From NCBI GenBank assembly GCA_002869605.1, contig PKUI01000133.1:1-44209 (forward strand): a stretch of 44,209 nucleotides of DNA, given 5' to 3'. The notes beneath the pieces are model-generated. The model was not told the DNA's origin and did no database searches. It saw only the letters and a list, made by a program, of their open reading frames with translations. The stretch comes from Desulfuromonas sp. GTDB taxonomy: Bacteria > Desulfobacterota > Desulfuromonadia > Desulfuromonadales > SZUA-401. Below are positions 17,418-24,790 of this stretch, one piece after another (the first letter of the stretch is position 1; every line of letters begins with the position of its first letter). Made by a program: the position numbers and the translations under genes.

Positions 17418-18131
17418 ATGCGCCGTGGTAGGTGGTCCGTGACCCCCTTCATCTGGGCCCACCGCGGGGCTTCCCTGCGTGCCCCGGAGAACACCATGGC
17501 CGCGTTTTCCCTGGCGGCGGATTCTGCTGTCGACGGCATTGAGTGTGATGTTCATCTCAGTGCTGACGGGGTGCCGGTCGTGATTCACGACGAGACGCTC
17601 GAACGGACCAGCGATGGGCACGGTCCCGTGGGGAAGCTGACACTGGCCGAACTAAGGCGTCTCGACGCGGGCGGCTGGTTTGGGCGAGAATGGCTGGGAG
17701 AGATGATCCCGACCCTTGAGGAACTGCTCGCCTGGACCGGCAGCGAAATAAGGGTCAACATCGAGATCAAGTCATCGGGTGCCGGTCTCGCGGTGCTCGA
17801 TCTTTTGCAGGAGTGGCCAGCGGCGCGTGTACTGGTCTCCTCGTTCGATCATCGCCTGCTTGCGGCCATGCGTCGTGAAAGCCCCTGCTTACCCCTCGGC
17901 TTTCTGTGCGAAAGCCGCCTGTGGCGCCGTTCCCTGTCGCGGGCGATAGACTGTGCGGCAGAGAGTTTCCACCCGCGCGTCGATCGTCTCTCCTCCGCCA
18001 TGTTGCGTGCTTGTCATGCGGCGGGGATGAAGGTTTACCCGTGGACCGTCGACAGGCCGGACACGATGCGGAGGTTGTTACGCCGCGGAGTCGACGGCTG
18101 GTTTACTAACGAGCCGGCGACCCTGTTTTGA
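17418..18131 (+). CDS. ugpQ: Glycerophosphodiester phosphodiesterase
   Basis: A cytosolic GDPD of 237 residues, or 230 if the GTG at 17439 is used; the latter has a TAGGTGG stretch before it, while the ATG lacks an obvious ribosome site. TIM-barrel catalytic residues are visible: H15 (AHRGA), E42 and D44 (IECDVH), H57 (VIHDETLER), and later NIEIKS for the metal. The C-terminal strand VYPWTVDRP...GVDGWFTNEP is typical. It splits glycerophosphodiesters to glycerol-3-phosphate and an alcohol. No UgpBAEC transporter genes are adjacent, so the gene symbol reflects family only. Confidence 0.93.
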   Translation: MRRGRWSVTPFIWAHRGASLRAPENTMAAFSLAADSAVDGIECDVHLSADGVPVVIHDETLERTSDGHGPVGKLTLAELRRLDAGGWFGREWLGEMIPTLEELLAWTGSEIRVNIEIKSSGAGLAVLDLLQEWPAARVLVSSFDHRLLAAMRRESPCLPLGFLCESRLWRRSLSRAIDCAAESFHPRVDRLSSAMLRACHAAGMKVYPWTVDRPDTMRRLLRRGVDGWFTNEPATLF

Positions 18132-18193
18132 CGAGCTTGCGTGACTGCTAGCGTGGTAACGCAGTTTGCCGAGCGACTCGAGGGAGATACGCT

Positions 18194-18865
18194 TTGAGTG
18201 ACCCGATCCCTTTCCCCAAACCTTTGATTGACGCGGAACAGGTTGAGACGATCGTCTTCGATCTCGATGGCACCCTCTATCAGGCTCCGAGTCTGGCGCA
18301 GCAGGTCGAACATGTCAGCGAGAAGCTGGTTGCGGCGACGCGCGGGGTGACGCTTGCGCAAGGACGCGAGCTGTTGAAGCGGGCCCGGCTGCGTCTGGCA
18401 GAAGAGCTCGAGGCCGAACCGACCCTGACGCAGACCTGTGTGCGCATGGGGATCGAAATCCAGGAACTGCACGCTGCGTTTGAACGGGATATCATCCCCG
18501 AGGAGCATCTCGTCGAGGATCCCCTGGTGCGCGCCCTGCTCGAGTCATTGCAGGACCGCTGTCGGCTCTACATCTACACCAATAACAATCTAGCCCTGTC
18601 GCAGCGCATTCTGGCGTCACTTGGCATCGCGGATTTGTTCGAAAAGCTCTATACGATCGAAATGGCCTGGAGCCCGAAACCGGACCCCGAGGCTTTACGT
18701 CAGATCCTGGCCGATATCGGAGGGCCGCTCGAGAGCTTCCTGTTTGTGGGTGATCGAAGGCAGGTCGATTTGCTCCTTCCGGCTGCATGGGGGATCCCGA
18801 CGTTGCTGGTTCGAGATACTGCCCAGCTGGTGCAGATCCACAAGGTCCTCGGCATTATCCCCTGA
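18194..18865 (+). CDS. HAD-superfamily phosphatase, pyrimidine 5'-nucleotidase-like
   Basis: 223 residues of HAD subfamily I. Motif I is FDLDGTLY with nucleophile D23 and acid D25, motif II is IYTNN, motif III lysine is in WSPKPDPEAL, and motif IV is FVGDRRQVDL. The mainly helical cap (about 35-120) resembles the SSM1/pyrimidine 5'-nucleotidase group. The probable role is dephosphorylation of a nucleoside or sugar phosphate. The start is a TTG with GGGAG 8 nt upstream; no ATG is available before motif I. Confidence 0.87.
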   Translation: MSDPIPFPKPLIDAEQVETIVFDLDGTLYQAPSLAQQVEHVSEKLVAATRGVTLAQGRELLKRARLRLAEELEAEPTLTQTCVRMGIEIQELHAAFERDIIPEEHLVEDPLVRALLESLQDRCRLYIYTNNNLALSQRILASLGIADLFEKLYTIEMAWSPKPDPEALRQILADIGGPLESFLFVGDRRQVDLLLPAAWGIPTLLVRDTAQLVQIHKVLGIIP

Positions 18866-18952
18866 CCCCTGTGCTTTCGATACATCCCGAGCTTGCCAAT
18901 CTATGAACCCTGCGCTAGAATCCACCCTTTATTTTTACTCAAGGGACGTATC

Positions 18953-20134
18953 ATGGCGATGGAGCAGGAACAAGCGCAGAAGCCGGAACTGATCACCTGG
19001 CTACAGGAGAACATTGCGGCTGAAGGCGGGATGGCATTTGCCGATTTCATGGAGGCGTGTCTCTACCATCCGGATTACGGCTACTATACAGGTGCCCGCA
19101 AACGTATCGGGCGGGCGGGCGATTTTTTCACCTCGACAAGTGTTCATGCGCTGTTCGGCAAGCTGGTCGGGCGGCAGGTTGAGCAATTCTGGCAACTACT
19201 TGGCGGCGGAGACTTCACCCTGGTCGAGCAGGGGGCCGGTGAGGGGCACCTGTCGCTCGATATCCTCGACGCTCTCCAGCAGCAAGCCCCGGAGCTCTAT
19301 AACCGCCTGCAGTATGTCCTGATCGAAATCAGTCCAGATCACCGTGCTCGACAGCGTGAGCGCCTCAAGCAGCATGCCGATAACGGCCGGGTGATCTGGT
19401 CGACCCTTGATGAGTTGCAGCCGTTTGTCGGCTGTTTTTTGAGCAATGAACTGGTCGATGCGTTTCCGGTGCATCTGGTAGAGTTGACCAGCGAGGGGGT
19501 GCGCGAGGTTTACGTCGTCAACTCCGGGGAGGGGTTTGCCGAGGAGTTGCGGCCTCCAAGTGACCCACGGCTTGAGGACTACCTTGCCGGCCTTCCGTTG
19601 CAACTACCCGCCGGCTACCGGACGGAGATTAACCTGATGGCGCGCAGGTGGATGGTGGAGGTGGCCCAAAAGCTAGAGCGGGGCTACGTGTTGACCATCG
19701 ACTACGGCTACCCGGCGGCGGAGCGTTATGCTCCCTGGCGCAATACCGGAACCCTGATGTGTTACTGGCAGCACACCACCGAGGAGAATCCGTTGCTGCG
19801 TCCTGGCTGCCAGGATATCACCGCGCATGTAGACTTCACGGAGCTGGAGCAGGTTGGTGAGCGGCAGGGGCTTTCGTCGCTATATTTTGGCGAGCAGTAC
19901 CGTTTTCTGATGGGGCTCGGTTTCCTCGAAGAGTTGATGGCTCTTCAGGCTCGTGAACCGGATGCACAGCGTGCCCAGGAGCTCCGTTTGACCCTCAAGC
20001 GCCTGATCATGCCGGAAAGTGGTATGGGTGACACCTTCAAGGTGCTGGTGCAGGGGAAGGGGGTGCCGGGCGACGAATTGCTTTGCGCACGTCGCATCGC
20101 CGATATCCCTTTGCCGCAAGGCGATTTCTTTTAA
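18953..20134 (+). CDS. MidA/NDUFAF7-family SAM-dependent methyltransferase
   Basis: 393 residues of the COG1565/MidA family. Opening hallmarks are MAFADFMEACLYHPDYGYY and GRAGDFFTSTSV. The SAM-binding loop is EQGAGEGHLS, and SNELVDAFPVH is the family's signature block. The mitochondrial homologue methylates an arginine of the complex I 49-kDa subunit; in bacteria the substrate is not settled. The ATG at 18953 (MAMEQE) is preferred to a TTG 20 codons upstream: AGGGA lies 8 nt before it. It lies about 90 nt after the HAD gene on the same strand. Confidence 0.92.
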   Translation: MAMEQEQAQKPELITWLQENIAAEGGMAFADFMEACLYHPDYGYYTGARKRIGRAGDFFTSTSVHALFGKLVGRQVEQFWQLLGGGDFTLVEQGAGEGHLSLDILDALQQQAPELYNRLQYVLIEISPDHRARQRERLKQHADNGRVIWSTLDELQPFVGCFLSNELVDAFPVHLVELTSEGVREVYVVNSGEGFAEELRPPSDPRLEDYLAGLPLQLPAGYRTEINLMARRWMVEVAQKLERGYVLTIDYGYPAAERYAPWRNTGTLMCYWQHTTEENPLLRPGCQDITAHVDFTELEQVGERQGLSSLYFGEQYRFLMGLGFLEELMALQAREPDAQRAQELRLTLKRLIMPESGMGDTFKVLVQGKGVPGDELLCARRIADIPLPQGDFF

Positions 20135-20161
20135 CGACACAGTGCGTGGATTGTCGCGCGC

Positions 20162-20170
20162 TGCTATACT
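20162..20170 (+). promoter_or_regulatory. Possible extended -10 promoter for the NifU-like gene
   Basis: TGCTATACT matches the extended -10 pattern TGnTATAAT at five of six hexamer positions. It is 28 nt upstream of the ATG. No good -35 is visible at 17 nt, which extended -10 promoters can tolerate. Confidence 0.42.
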
Positions 20171-20197
20171 AAACACAACAATACTGGAGGTTGTCCC

Positions 20198-20419
20198 ATG
20201 CGTGAAAAAGTCGAAGAAGTCCTTAACGAGGTACGTCCCATGCTGCAGGCCGATGGCGGCGACGTGGAGCTGGTCGAAGTGGCCGAGGATGGTGTCGTCA
20301 GCGTCAAGCTGACCGGTGCCTGCGGTTCCTGTCCGATGTCGACCATGACCCTGAAGATGGGTATCGAGCGTGCCCTGAAAGAGCGTATCCCTGAAGTTAA
20401 GGAAGTGGTTCAGGTCTAA
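20198..20419 (+). CDS. NifU C-terminal (Nfu) domain Fe-S scaffold
   Basis: 73 residues consisting only of the Nfu domain. The motif [10 protein letters not shown] holds the cluster cysteines C42 and C45, and [13 protein letters not shown] is the usual first half. Two monomers would share a [4Fe-4S] cluster and pass it to apo-proteins, which fits the many Fe-S proteins of such an anaerobe. ATG follows a CTGGAGG site by 7 nt. A 64-residue gene of unknown role follows 23 nt later, before a strong terminator. Confidence 0.93.
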   Translation: MREKVEEVLNEVRPMLQADGGDVELVEVAEDGVVSVKLTGACGSCPMSTMTLKMGIERALKERIPEVKEVVQV

Positions 20420-20442
20420 CATCCTGAGAAAGGAGGGTGACG

Positions 20443-20637
20443 ATGCTTAAAGTCAAAACCTTTGGCGAGCCGCTGCAACCCTTCAAGGCCCACAAGGAAC
20501 TGGATGAACTTGATGAGCGGATCAATCGCTTCATCACCGAAAACAACATTACCAAGATTGTTTCGGTCAGCGACACAACCACCACTGAAAATGGCAACAC
20601 CATCGGTCTGGTGAGGGTGTTGGTCTACGAGAGCTGA
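20443..20637 (+). CDS. Small conserved protein, weakly Cse60-like
   Basis: 64 residues from the ATG at 20443; AAGGAGG at a 7-nt distance fixes this start rather than the GTG two codons earlier. The pattern is a strand (MLKVKTFG), a helix (KELDELDERINRFITEN), a strand (ITKIVSVSDTTTTE), then GLVRVLVYES. This short alpha/beta layout recalls the Cse60-type family of about 60 residues, but the resemblance is only in pattern. It is probably co-transcribed with the Nfu-domain gene. Function unknown. Confidence 0.7.
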   Translation: MLKVKTFGEPLQPFKAHKELDELDERINRFITENNITKIVSVSDTTTTENGNTIGLVRVLVYES

Positions 20638-20660
20638 CCGGCAGAAGCGTCCAGGTCATA

Positions 20661-20695
20661 CGAAAAGGGGAGTGCGTTAAGCACTCCCCTTTTCG
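20661..20695. terminator. Strong bidirectional terminator
   Basis: A perfect 15-bp stem CGAAAAGGGGAGTGC (20661-20675) / GCACTCCCCTTTTCG (20681-20695) with loop GTTAA. U-rich flanks exist on both strands, so it can end the plus-strand block as well as the convergent lipoprotein gene. Confidence 0.92.
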
Positions 20696-20726
20696 TTTCT
20701 GGTTGCGTTCAATGATCGGAGAAGGG

Positions 20727-20963
20727 TCATTGCACCCCGCGGCCCGTTTCAGCGTCAGGGTTTTTCTCGCGGGCCCTGAGGTAGTCTTCATAGCTCAGTG
20801 AGTTAATCTGGTCGAGACACTGACGAACTTCTCCCGGGCTGGTCAACTCGTAACACTGGCGCCGTTCATGTTCTCGAAAGCCTTCATACCATGCCTGGTA
20901 GCTGCAGCCGGCGCATGCCAGCGCGATGATGGCAAGGCAGGTTGTGAGTCGTCTCTTGGTCAT
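20727..20963 (-). CDS. Small lipoprotein, unknown function
   Basis: About 78 residues from the ATG at 20963 (MTKRRLTTCLAIIALACAGC): basic n-region, hydrophobic core and lipobox ACAGC. An ATG three codons upstream (20972) is possible; the AAAGG site is too near it and slightly far from the chosen one, so the start is uncertain. The mature part is polar with Cys-containing segments (RRQCYELTSPGEVRQC), which could form a disulphide in the periplasm. It follows the outer-membrane barrel gene by about 60 nt. I do not recognise the family. Confidence 0.7.
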   Translation of the reverse strand: MTKRRLTTCLAIIALACAGCSYQAWYEGFREHERRQCYELTSPGEVRQCLDQINSLSYEDYLRAREKNPDAETGRGVQ

Positions 20964-21025
20964 GTGTGTCATTGCCTTTCGTTCGCGACACATAGCGCCC
21001 AATGAACTTTGTCGAGCCCTGGTGG

Positions 21026-21979
21026 CTACCACCAGAAGTACTTCAGGGCCAGCCCGTAACTCCTGCTCGGCTTGGCGTCCAGTTTGAGGGGAGACCCTTC
21101 AAGGCGGAAGTCATCGTCGAGGTGATAGGTGCTCTTGTGAAACAGGTTCAATTCGAGTGACTTGATCGGTCGGTAACGTAGCGCGATGAAAAAGCCGCTG
21201 GTCTGATACTGGTCGAAGACCGCTTCCTTCCCCCCCATTTCACGGATACGGTTTTCGGTCAGGCAGGAGTAGAAACCCGAGACCTGCAATGCCAGGCCGT
21301 GCCAGAAAGCTGTCTTCAGGCCGAGCGCCAGCTCGAGCTCATTCCCCTTGTCTGTTTCAATTCCGTTCCGTTCAGTCTCGTTGTTCCAGGTGTAGATTCC
21401 CATCAGGAAGGGGAAGCCTATCGGTGTTCGGTAACTTGCGACCGCTCTGAAGCCGGTGTCCCAGGTCCCTGTGCCGAGTTGATGATCCTCGTCTCCGGTC
21501 GGGATTTTTAGATCGATTCCGGTCAGCAGGCCCATGCCTCCGCGCTGCGATTCGAGCCAGCGATAGGTCGTCGATAAGGTCAAGTCACCCGGCCCTTCAT
21601 TCTCGGACTCATTCGTGGTCTGGGTCTTGATGGTGTTGACCGTTTTGTCCCGCGAGATAAAAAATGGCATCTCTGCGCCGATTTCCCAACGTTTACCCAG
21701 CGCATGACGGATAACGAATTTGGAGGCAAAGATCTCGTTGTTCATCTCTGAGAGCTGTTGGTCTTGCGGGGTAAGCTGTGCACTTTCCGATTCGGTGGAT
21801 GCGGCAATCAGTTCCAGGGATGTTGAGCCCTGCGGGAGCATATGAATCGGAACCCGTTGTTCGTAGGCAGAAGCGTACCCGGGGAAAAGCAGAAAGACCG
21901 TGAAGCATAGGCCGAGTATTCCAGGTAGGGAGGGTAAGTGAGCCTGAAAGGTTGTTGTAGCCGTGTCGTTGTTAGTCAC
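21026..21979 (-). CDS. Outer-membrane beta-barrel protein, MetA/phenol-degradation-like
   Basis: 317 residues with a long signal peptide (hydrophobic core LGLCFTVFLLFPG, cut near ASA at about 38). The rest alternates in the way of an outer-membrane barrel and ends with an aromatic C-terminus (ALKYFWW), the usual assembly signal. Phrases such as GDLTLSTTYRW and GLLTGIDLKIPTGDED match the transporter family named after phenol-degradation MetA proteins. The start is GTG with AAGAAGG 4 nt upstream. Substrate unknown. Confidence 0.82.
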   Translation of the reverse strand: MTNNDTATTTFQAHLPSLPGILGLCFTVFLLFPGYASAYEQRVPIHMLPQGSTSLELIAASTESESAQLTPQDQQLSEMNNEIFASKFVIRHALGKRWEIGAEMPFFISRDKTVNTIKTQTTNESENEGPGDLTLSTTYRWLESQRGGMGLLTGIDLKIPTGDEDHQLGTGTWDTGFRAVASYRTPIGFPFLMGIYTWNNETERNGIETDKGNELELALGLKTAFWHGLALQVSGFYSCLTENRIREMGGKEAVFDQYQTSGFFIALRYRPIKSLELNLFHKSTYHLDDDFRLEGSPLKLDAKPSRSYGLALKYFWW

Positions 21980-22086
21980 GTGACCTTCTTGGTTGGTTGT
22001 TGCAAATGAACCGCAATATATATTTTATTCTATGTTGTGTGCAGCGAGAAAATAGCGCTGCCGGGTCTGGGGAGAGCTTGGCTGGC

Positions 22087-23253
22087 TTAGGAGGGGGGAC
22101 GTGGTGCGGAGAGGCGTTTCCCGAGTACGCGGAACAGGCTCGGGTAGATGATCGATGCGAGCAGGCCGGTCAAGACCAGGGCGCCGGTGGTTTCTGGCGA
22201 GATCAGTCCCATCTTTTGTCCCAATGTCCCGGCAACGACGATCATCGACAGCGGGGCCGATAGCAGCACGCTCATGCTGGCAGCCTCGCGCAGGGAGAGC
22301 TGCAGAGGGCGGGCCAGAACAACCGGGTAAAGGTTGCTGATCAGAACCATCAGGGTGAGCAGTGCGGCCAGGGTGACGGTGGCCGGGGAGGTCAGTAGTT
22401 CAATGTCGAGCGAGGCACCGACCCCGACAAAGAAAAATGGCACCAGGAAGCCGAAGCCGACCGCGTTGACCTTCTCCTCGAAGCTCCCCTTATGCTTGAA
22501 CACCACGCTGAAGGTCAATCCTGCCAAAAAAGAGCCGAGGATCGGTTCGACTCCGGCGAGAATCGCCAGCAGGCCGCCGGCAAAGGCGACCGTGACGACC
22601 ATGCGGATGCCCTCTTCGACCGGGTCTTCGCTTTCCATGACCTTTTCCACCCGTTCAGGATGCCACCACGCGGCAAGGTAGAGGAGTTTAAGCACCACCA
22701 GGGCGATGCCGAAAAGTGCCGCCAGCCAGAAAAGTTTAAGCAGAGCCTGCAGGGTAAATCCGTGCAGATGATAGGCGTCGAGAAGGGTCAAAACGAGAAT
22801 CGAAAGCAGTTCTCCGGTCAGTGCCACGCCGATGATGTCGCGGCCCAGCAGAGTCTGGTCGAGTTGCAGTTCTTTGAGGACCGGAATGACGATGCCGGCC
22901 GAAATCATTGCCACGGCCAAGCCGAGAAAATACGACTGGCCAATGAGCAGGAACAGTAACGGGGTCACCGAAAAGGAGAGTATGGAAATCGCAACGTACA
23001 AGAGGCTTTTGCCGCTGCGTCGAATCTGGGTGAGGTTGAGCTCCATGCCGGCGATGAACATCAGGTAGATAAAACCGAGCTCCTGCACGAACAGGAACCA
23101 ATCGGGACGCGTAGAAAATACGAAATTGAACAGCAGCAGTCCGTAGACGATTTCGAGCGCCGCCGAGGGGATACGCAGCCGTCGGGCGATGAACGGGATC
23201 AGGGCGGTGCCGACCATCACCGCTACCAGGGTTGAATGGTGCTGGTGGATCAC
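22087..23253 (-). CDS. CPA2-family cation:proton antiporter
   Basis: 388 residues with about 11-12 hydrophobic segments and the Na+/H+-exchanger fold of the KefB/KefC/NapA group. Landmarks are FVQELGFIYLMFIAGMELN in the first half and the charged stretch AGVEPILGSFLAGLTFSVVF with PFFFVGVGASLDIE in the second. There is no C-terminal RCK domain; instead a separate RCK protein is encoded 22 nt upstream on the same strand, so regulation is probably by that partner. Likely K+ or Na+ exchange for protons. Confidence 0.92.
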   Translation of the reverse strand: MIHQHHSTLVAVMVGTALIPFIARRLRIPSAALEIVYGLLLFNFVFSTRPDWFLFVQELGFIYLMFIAGMELNLTQIRRSGKSLLYVAISILSFSVTPLLFLLIGQSYFLGLAVAMISAGIVIPVLKELQLDQTLLGRDIIGVALTGELLSILVLTLLDAYHLHGFTLQALLKLFWLAALFGIALVVLKLLYLAAWWHPERVEKVMESEDPVEEGIRMVVTVAFAGGLLAILAGVEPILGSFLAGLTFSVVFKHKGSFEEKVNAVGFGFLVPFFFVGVGASLDIELLTSPATVTLAALLTLMVLISNLYPVVLARPLQLSLREAASMSVLLSAPLSMIVVAGTLGQKMGLISPETTGALVLTGLLASIIYPSLFRVLGKRLSAPRPPS

Positions 23254-23275
23254 CCGTTGTACTCCTGGATGCCGA

Positions 23276-24745
23276 TCACAGGGTCGCCTCCCGGGGAGGA
23301 ATCAGCAGGGCAGAGATCGGCGTGTCCCAGAGTACGTGCCAACTCACTTCGGGGTGCATGAATGAGCGCAGCATGCCAACCTGCAGCTCGGCCGAGGTAC
23401 GCGTAATCAGCAGATTGTAGTTGGGCAGTTCTGCAAGGATCGAGCGGATCGGATTGCCGGTGAGTTCGCGGCTGCGCACGCTGGTACGGTAGGCGTGCGC
23501 CAGGTCTGAAGTAATCTTCTTCAGGTCGCGATAGTCGTTGCTCTCAGCTTCGCCGCTGATGTAGGCCGAAGGGCGTACCAGTAAAGCGTCCAGCGAACAG
23601 TCGATGTCGCTGGCGATTTCGAGGGCTTTCTCAAGGGCCAGAGGGAAGTCTTTCAACTCCGTGGCGGGGACAGCCAGTCGCTGGTAGGGAAAGGTCCCGC
23701 TACATAACATCAGAGGGCAGTTAACCTGACGTAGCAGCTGCTTGATGCGTCGTTGGTGGCGGTGTTTGCCCCAGAGTCCTCGAAGCAGCGTGCTGCGCGG
23801 GAAGATGATCATGCCGGGGTCGTGGCCGTGCTCAGCCACGGCGCTCTGCATCGCCCTTTCGGGGAGGTCGGCGGTGACGGTTTCCTGCAGACCTTCGACC
23901 TGGTGGGATGCAAGGATTTTGTCGAGTTGCTCTGCTTGCACATCACTTCCGGGGGGGCGTACCACGACTGCCTGGCGGAGCGGTAGCCGCTGCAGCAGGT
24001 GGTCGATCTCGGCGAGGAACTCGGGAGGGGCGTCCCCTGACAGGTAGATGTAGGTGGTGTCGCCGTATTCCAGGGGGAAGTCGCGAAAACGGAATGAGAG
24101 GCGTTCTGCGATGGTGCTAAGCACCTGGGGCTGGCCGAGGATCACCACACGGTCTCTCGGTTTGAGCACGGTGGTGCCCCGCGGTACGATAATGTTACCG
24201 TCGCGATAGATAATGCCGATATGCCAGTTTTTGGGGCGCAGGGTCGCAAGGGGCTTGTTCGCCAGACGGGCCTGGGGGTGAATTTCGACCTCGAGGATCT
24301 CGTTTTTTCCGACCCCGATCCCCTGTACCGTTTTGGTCCTATGTTCCAGGCGATTGCGCAGGCCGTTGGCGCTGACGGCGAAGATGCTCTCGACTTCCAC
24401 GTCGAGGGCTTCAAGCTCTTCGATCCCTCTCTGGGTGATACCGATAGCCAGCACTCTGGGGACATCGAAATGAGTGCGGATGACCCGGGCGATCTCGAGG
24501 TTGATTTTTTCCGTGGTGGTGGAGATGACGACCGTGTCCGCTTCGGCGATGCCGGCCTCTTCGAGGAGCAGTCGGCTGGTAGCGTCCCCAGAGATAATGC
24601 GGGTTCCGTTGCGTAACTGGCTTGCTTGTGCCAGTGCCTCGGGTTGGTTGTCGATACAGACCAGCTGGAAGTCGCTGGAGAGCATGCGCGCCAGCGGGAG
24701 GCCGACATTGCCAAGACCGATGATGAAGAAGCTGGTTTTCTGCAT
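23276..24745 (-). CDS. RCK (TrkA-N/TrkA-C) protein with C-terminal UspA-like domain
   Basis: 489 residues. Residues 1-120 are a Rossmann RCK-N domain with GLGNVG (10-15) and the acidic D32 that selects NAD(H). RCK-C follows at about 140-215 (LEVEIHPQARLANKPLATL...DGNIIVPRGTTVL). A stretch from about 225 to the end resembles two universal-stress-protein units (AVPATELKDFPLALEKALEIA...ISALLIPP). No membrane helix. It most likely gates the CPA2 antiporter encoded 22 nt downstream according to NAD(H) or nucleotide state. It lies 45 nt after the chemotaxis receptor gene, so the three may form one operon. Confidence 0.9.
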   Translation of the reverse strand: MQKTSFFIIGLGNVGLPLARMLSSDFQLVCIDNQPEALAQASQLRNGTRIISGDATSRLLLEEAGIAEADTVVISTTTEKINLEIARVIRTHFDVPRVLAIGITQRGIEELEALDVEVESIFAVSANGLRNRLEHRTKTVQGIGVGKNEILEVEIHPQARLANKPLATLRPKNWHIGIIYRDGNIIVPRGTTVLKPRDRVVILGQPQVLSTIAERLSFRFRDFPLEYGDTTYIYLSGDAPPEFLAEIDHLLQRLPLRQAVVVRPPGSDVQAEQLDKILASHQVEGLQETVTADLPERAMQSAVAEHGHDPGMIIFPRSTLLRGLWGKHRHQRRIKQLLRQVNCPLMLCSGTFPYQRLAVPATELKDFPLALEKALEIASDIDCSLDALLVRPSAYISGEAESNDYRDLKKITSDLAHAYRTSVRSRELTGNPIRSILAELPNYNLLITRTSAELQVGMLRSFMHPEVSWHVLWDTPISALLIPPREATL

Positions 24746-24790
24746 GATGGTGACCTCGGGGGAGGGGGCGGAAACGCGTAGGGCGTGGGT

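Noticed and set aside
22492..22959. 155-codon plus-strand frame inside the antiporter gene
   Set aside because: Polar Gln/Lys-rich mirror of membrane helices; no ribosome site.
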